From Acidovorax sp. (GTDB taxonomy: Bacteria; Pseudomonadota; Gammaproteobacteria; Burkholderiales; Burkholderiaceae_C): DNA of 64,000 nt. This document shows, piece by piece, positions 61,727 to 64,000 of the stretch (the stretch's first letter is position 1; the number at the start of each line of letters is the position of its first letter). Under the pieces are notes generated by a model. It saw only the letters and a program-made list of their open reading frames with translations, ran no database searches and was not told where the DNA came from. The stretch spans positions 62,001-126,000 of the forward strand of contig JAITLO010000008.1 in assembly GCA_031277855.1 (NCBI GenBank). Reading direction: 5' to 3'. Both the position numbers and the translations under genes were made by a program.

Positions 61727-62140
61727 GTCTGCAAGCGCAGCAGTGGAGGGTGGCTGCCTTGGGCCGCCATCCTGCTTCACCCAGTTTTTCCCCAGTTTTT
61801 CCACCCGGTGGGCCGCGTCTGGACACCGGGTGGATTTCCATGTCTGCAGAGGCTGCCGCAGCGTGGAAATTCATGCCCAGTTGAGCTTTTTTTCAAGGCT
61901 GCAAGGCTAATCTGACAGCCAAGGGCTAGCGCTCCAGGCCAAGCGCCATGGCCGCGCCATGACCGAGAGGTGCAGTGTGGTCAGCTCAGGTTTGAGCAGC
62001 CTGATACCGTTTCACCATCTATTTTTACGATGCTGAGAAGCTGAAATTTTCGTTTTACTCAAAAAATTTCGATACCTATGATGGGCTATGCCTCGAAAGA
62101 AGGCCGCTCAAACCATGAAGCGAAATGCAAAGGAGACAAC
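61727..62140 (+). promoter_or_regulatory. Control region before the CoA-transferase genes
   Basis: About 410 bases without a gene. It holds a tandem CCCAGTTTTT pair (about 61780-61800), an 11-bp perfect stem tccacccggtg/caccgggtgga (61800-61834) and copy 2 of the shared 30-base motif (61870-61899), then an AT-rich part and the AAAGGAG site of the next gene. Confidence 0.5.
61870..61899. promoter_or_regulatory. Shared 30-base motif, copy 2 (upstream of CoA-transferase genes)
   Basis: TTCATGCCCAGTTGAGC followed by a T-run and CAAGGC, matching 52458-52487 at 27 of 30 positions. It lies about 240 bases before the CoA-transferase start. Confidence 0.5.
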
Positions 62141-62953
62141 ATGCCACAGACAATGGCAGCGATGAGCGTGGATGAGATTGCCGCGCAAATCAGCGATGGT
62201 TGCCGGCTTGCCATGCCGGTGGATTACGCGGGGGTGCCCATGGCCATCGTGCCCGCGTTGCTGCGCCGCGCGCCGCGCAATCTGGATTTGGTGGGCGTGC
62301 CCACGGCCGGCCTGTCGTTCGACATTCTGATCGGCGCCGGACTGGTGCACAGCCTGGAAACCAGTGCCGTGAGCCTGGGAGAGGCGGGCGGTGCGCCCTG
62401 CTTTATGCGGGCCATTGCCAACCGGGCTATTCAGATGAAGGACAGCACCTGCCCGGCCATTCATGCCGGGCTGATGGCGGCCCAAAAGGGCTCGCCCTTC
62501 ACCACGCTGCGCGGACTGATTGGCACGGATGTGCTGATGCACCGCTCGGACTGGCGTGTGATGCAAAACCTGTTTTCGGTGGAGCCCGATCCGGTGGTGG
62601 CGATTCCCGCATTGCACCCCGATGTCTCGGTGTTCCACGCGCCCATGGCCGACCGGGAGGGCAATGTCTGGATCGGTCGCCGGCGCGAGCTGGCAGCCAT
62701 GGCCTATGCCAGCCGCAAGAACTTTGTGACGGTGGAGCGCATCGTGGAGCACCGCCTGCTGGACGACGAGGTCACGGCCGCGGGCGTGCTGCCCGCCATC
62801 TATGTGGACGGCATTGCCGTGGCAGAGAAGGGGGCCTGGCCCTATGGCCTCTGGGGGGAGTACGCACCCGACACGGCCGCGCTGCAGCGCTATGCGCAGC
62901 AGGCCAAGACCGAAGAAGGGTTTCAGCAATGGATAGCGGAGGTGTACGCATGA
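62141..62953 (+). CDS. CoA-transferase subunit A (glutaconate CoA-transferase-like, class I)
   Basis: This 270-residue alpha subunit of a class I CoA-transferase begins with a short helix and MPVDYAGVPMAIVPALLRRAPRNLDLVGVPTAG in part, and shows CFMRAIANRAIQMKDST, FTTLRGLIGTDVL and VFHAPMADREGNVWIG, typical of the A subunit in the glutaconate/3-oxoadipate group. It works as a heteromer with the next gene, whose ATG overlaps its stop by 4 bases. Start at 62141 from an AAAGGAG site. Substrate unknown; the CaiB-type enzyme after it suggests more than one CoA transfer in the pathway. Confidence 0.9.
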   Translation: MPQTMAAMSVDEIAAQISDGCRLAMPVDYAGVPMAIVPALLRRAPRNLDLVGVPTAGLSFDILIGAGLVHSLETSAVSLGEAGGAPCFMRAIANRAIQMKDSTCPAIHAGLMAAQKGSPFTTLRGLIGTDVLMHRSDWRVMQNLFSVEPDPVVAIPALHPDVSVFHAPMADREGNVWIGRRRELAAMAYASRKNFVTVERIVEHRLLDDEVTAAGVLPAIYVDGIAVAEKGAWPYGLWGEYAPDTAALQRYAQQAKTEEGFQQWIAEVYA

Positions 62954-63705
62954 GCGCCGTGACTTTGCGTGAGCGGCTGATCGTCACGATCGCCTCGCTG
63001 CTCGATGGGGCACGCCATGTGGCCGTGGGTGCTTCTTCGCCGATTCCGGCGGCCGCTGCCATGCTGCTGCGTGCGCAAAAGGAAGCGTTGAACGCGCCTG
63101 CCGTGCGCTTGTCGATTCTGGGCTCGGTCAAGCACAACCTGTTCACCAATGGCTCTGCAGAGCTGTTCGATTGCGCAGGACAGGGGCGAATCGATGCCTT
63201 TTTTCTGGGTGGCGGGCAAATCGATGGCCAGGGCAATATCAACCTGGTGGGCATTGGCGAGTACCCGAACACCCGCGTGCGCTGGCCGGGCTCGTTTGGC
63301 TCTGCCTATCTGTACTTCACCGTGCCCAAGGTGATTCTGTTCCGTGAGGAGCATTCGCCGCGGGTGTTGGTGGACAAGGTCGACTTCATCAGCGCACCCG
63401 GCACCAGCGACCCCAGCGTTTACCGCAAAGGCGGGCCATACGCCCTGCTCACCGGCCTGGGGCTGTTCATGTTCGATCCGCAGCTGGCGCGCTTCCGCCT
63501 GGTGCATATGCACCCCGGCCATACGCTGGACGAGATCCAGGCCGCAACGGGCTTTGCCTTTGATGTGGACCCGCAACTGAGCGTGACCCCGTCTCCCGAT
63601 GCCGCCACGCTGGCGCTGCTCAGGGGCCGGGTACTCCACGAGCTCCAAGAAACCTACCCCGATTTTGCCAAGCAGCTGACCCAGGAGATGGCCCATGCTG
63701 AATAA
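62950..63705 (+). CDS. CoA-transferase subunit B (class I)
   Basis: This 251-residue beta subunit contains VAVGASSPIPAAAAMLLRA, GSAELFDCAGQGRIDAFFLGGGQIDGQGN in part, VGIGEYPNTRVRWPGSFGSAYL and VDKVDFISAPGTSDPSVYRKGGP. In class I enzymes the thioester-forming glutamate sits in the B subunit near an E(S/N)G-like motif; the typical motif is not obvious here, which fits the glutaconate-like branch with the residue elsewhere. It overlaps the A subunit by 4 bases and the next gene by 11 bases, all one operon. Confidence 0.88.
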   Translation: MSAVTLRERLIVTIASLLDGARHVAVGASSPIPAAAAMLLRAQKEALNAPAVRLSILGSVKHNLFTNGSAELFDCAGQGRIDAFFLGGGQIDGQGNINLVGIGEYPNTRVRWPGSFGSAYLYFTVPKVILFREEHSPRVLVDKVDFISAPGTSDPSVYRKGGPYALLTGLGLFMFDPQLARFRLVHMHPGHTLDEIQAATGFAFDVDPQLSVTPSPDAATLALLRGRVLHELQETYPDFAKQLTQEMAHAE

Positions 63706-64000
63706 AACAATGAGTGCTGGCGCGTTGGCCGGCGTGCGTGTGATTGATGCCAGCCGTGTGCTGGGCGGGCCTTTCTGTGGCCAGATTCTGGGCGATCATG
63801 GCGCCGATGTGATCAAGGTGGAACCCCCCATGGGCGATGAAACGCGTGGCTGGGGCCCTCCTTTTGTGGGCGATGCGGCGAGTTATTTCATCGGCGTGAA
63901 CCGCAACAAGCGGGACGTGCCCATCGATATGACGCAGGAGCTCGGCCAGGAGCTGCTGCTGCGACTGCTGGAAGATGCCGATGTCTTCATCGAGAACTTC
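63695..64000 (+). CDS. CaiB/BaiF CoA-transferase, 5' part (cut by window edge)
   Basis: The visible 102 residues include GVRVIDASRVLGGPFCGQILGDHGADVIKVEPPMGDETRGWGPPF in part, then VNRNKRDVPIDMT and the DADVFIENF segment, all standard for the N-terminal domain of class III CoA-transferases. The gene continues beyond the window. The ATG at 63695 has an AGGAG site 8 bases upstream and overlaps the B-subunit gene by 11 bases; an alternative ATG is at 63710. It is the second CaiB-type gene of the window, distinct from act. Confidence 0.92.
   Translation, partial: MLNKTMSAGALAGVRVIDASRVLGGPFCGQILGDHGADVIKVEPPMGDETRGWGPPFVGDAASYFIGVNRNKRDVPIDMTQELGQELLLRLLEDADVFIENF

Noticed and set aside
62200-62949. 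In-frame 5' extension of CoA-transferase subunit B through the A-subunit gene
   Set aside because: The A subunit occupies this region in another frame with good motifs; the B subunit has a coupled ATG at 62950.
1-64000. tRNA, rRNA, CRISPR arrays, complete IS elements or prophage
   Set aside because: No cloverleaf, rRNA segment, regularly spaced repeats, transposase or phage structural genes were seen by eye.

Overview
The window looks like a chromosomal segment of a GC-rich betaproteobacterium of the Comamonadaceae (Comamonas or a close relative). The evidence is a large single-chain PurL, tandem Bug/TctC-type binding proteins, a class III CoA-transferase/desulfinase cluster known from Variovorax and Advenella, and dispersed intergenic repeats of the type I associate with this family. 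I saw no rRNA, tRNA, CRISPR array, phage or complete insertion sequence.

Left part (1-13 kb), iron and redox. The 3' end of thiD is followed on the minus strand by tonB-exbB-exbD, bfd (with an overlapping 24-residue membrane peptide) and a siderophore block: a TonB-dependent catecholate-type receptor, a PiuC-type Fe(II)/2-oxoglutarate dioxygenase and an FMN alpha-hydroxy-acid oxidase. Divergent from the receptor runs a plus-strand operon: PepSY membrane protein, DUF2271 protein, DUF4198 protein, ApbE flavin transferase and a membrane-anchored flavodoxin/ferredoxin reductase-like protein. It reads as an inner-membrane and periplasmic electron-transfer system serving iron uptake. Two strong hairpins precede it, and copies of one dispersed repeat sit between its genes.

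Middle-left (13-30 kb). A SWIB-domain protein, an RraA-family protein, Kup, an AhpD-like protein with a divergent AraC regulator, then a FAN1-type nuclease and an iron-sulfur helicase fused to a nuclease domain. These two overlap by 4 bases and lie behind a near-consensus LexA box. Next come an esterase and a B12 transport operon (cobalamin riboswitch, terminator, btuB, an unknown protein with an HFHLCIGH motif, btuF, btuC, btuD).

Middle (29-48 kb). Small hypotheticals, a DUF1697 protein and a hexapeptide-repeat acetyltransferase, tetrathionate reductase ttrB-ttrC-ttrA behind an FNR-like box, map, purL (with a short repeat carried in frame), ompW, a Bax-inhibitor-1 family protein, a DUF336 protein, an amino-acid-type ABC binding protein, a methyl-accepting chemotaxis protein and an esterase.

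Right part (48-64 kb), catabolism. A minus-strand set act-acd-mdo-lysR matches the 3-mercaptopropionate to 3-sulfinopropionate to propionyl-CoA plus sulfite route; the acyl-CoA dehydrogenase homologue carries Gln246 and Arg84 and lacks the usual catalytic glutamates. Beyond a hairpin-rich intergenic element and a second LysR gene, a plus-strand cluster encodes an aminotransferase, a thiamine-diphosphate decarboxylase-like enzyme, an aldehyde dehydrogenase, an M20 amidohydrolase, two Bug binding proteins, both subunits of a class I CoA-transferase and the start of a CaiB-type CoA-transferase. Together these suggest deacylation, transamination, decarboxylation, oxidation and CoA activation of an unidentified amino-acid-derived substrate. 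A 30-base motif shared by the act upstream region and the CoA-transferase upstream region may link the two clusters.
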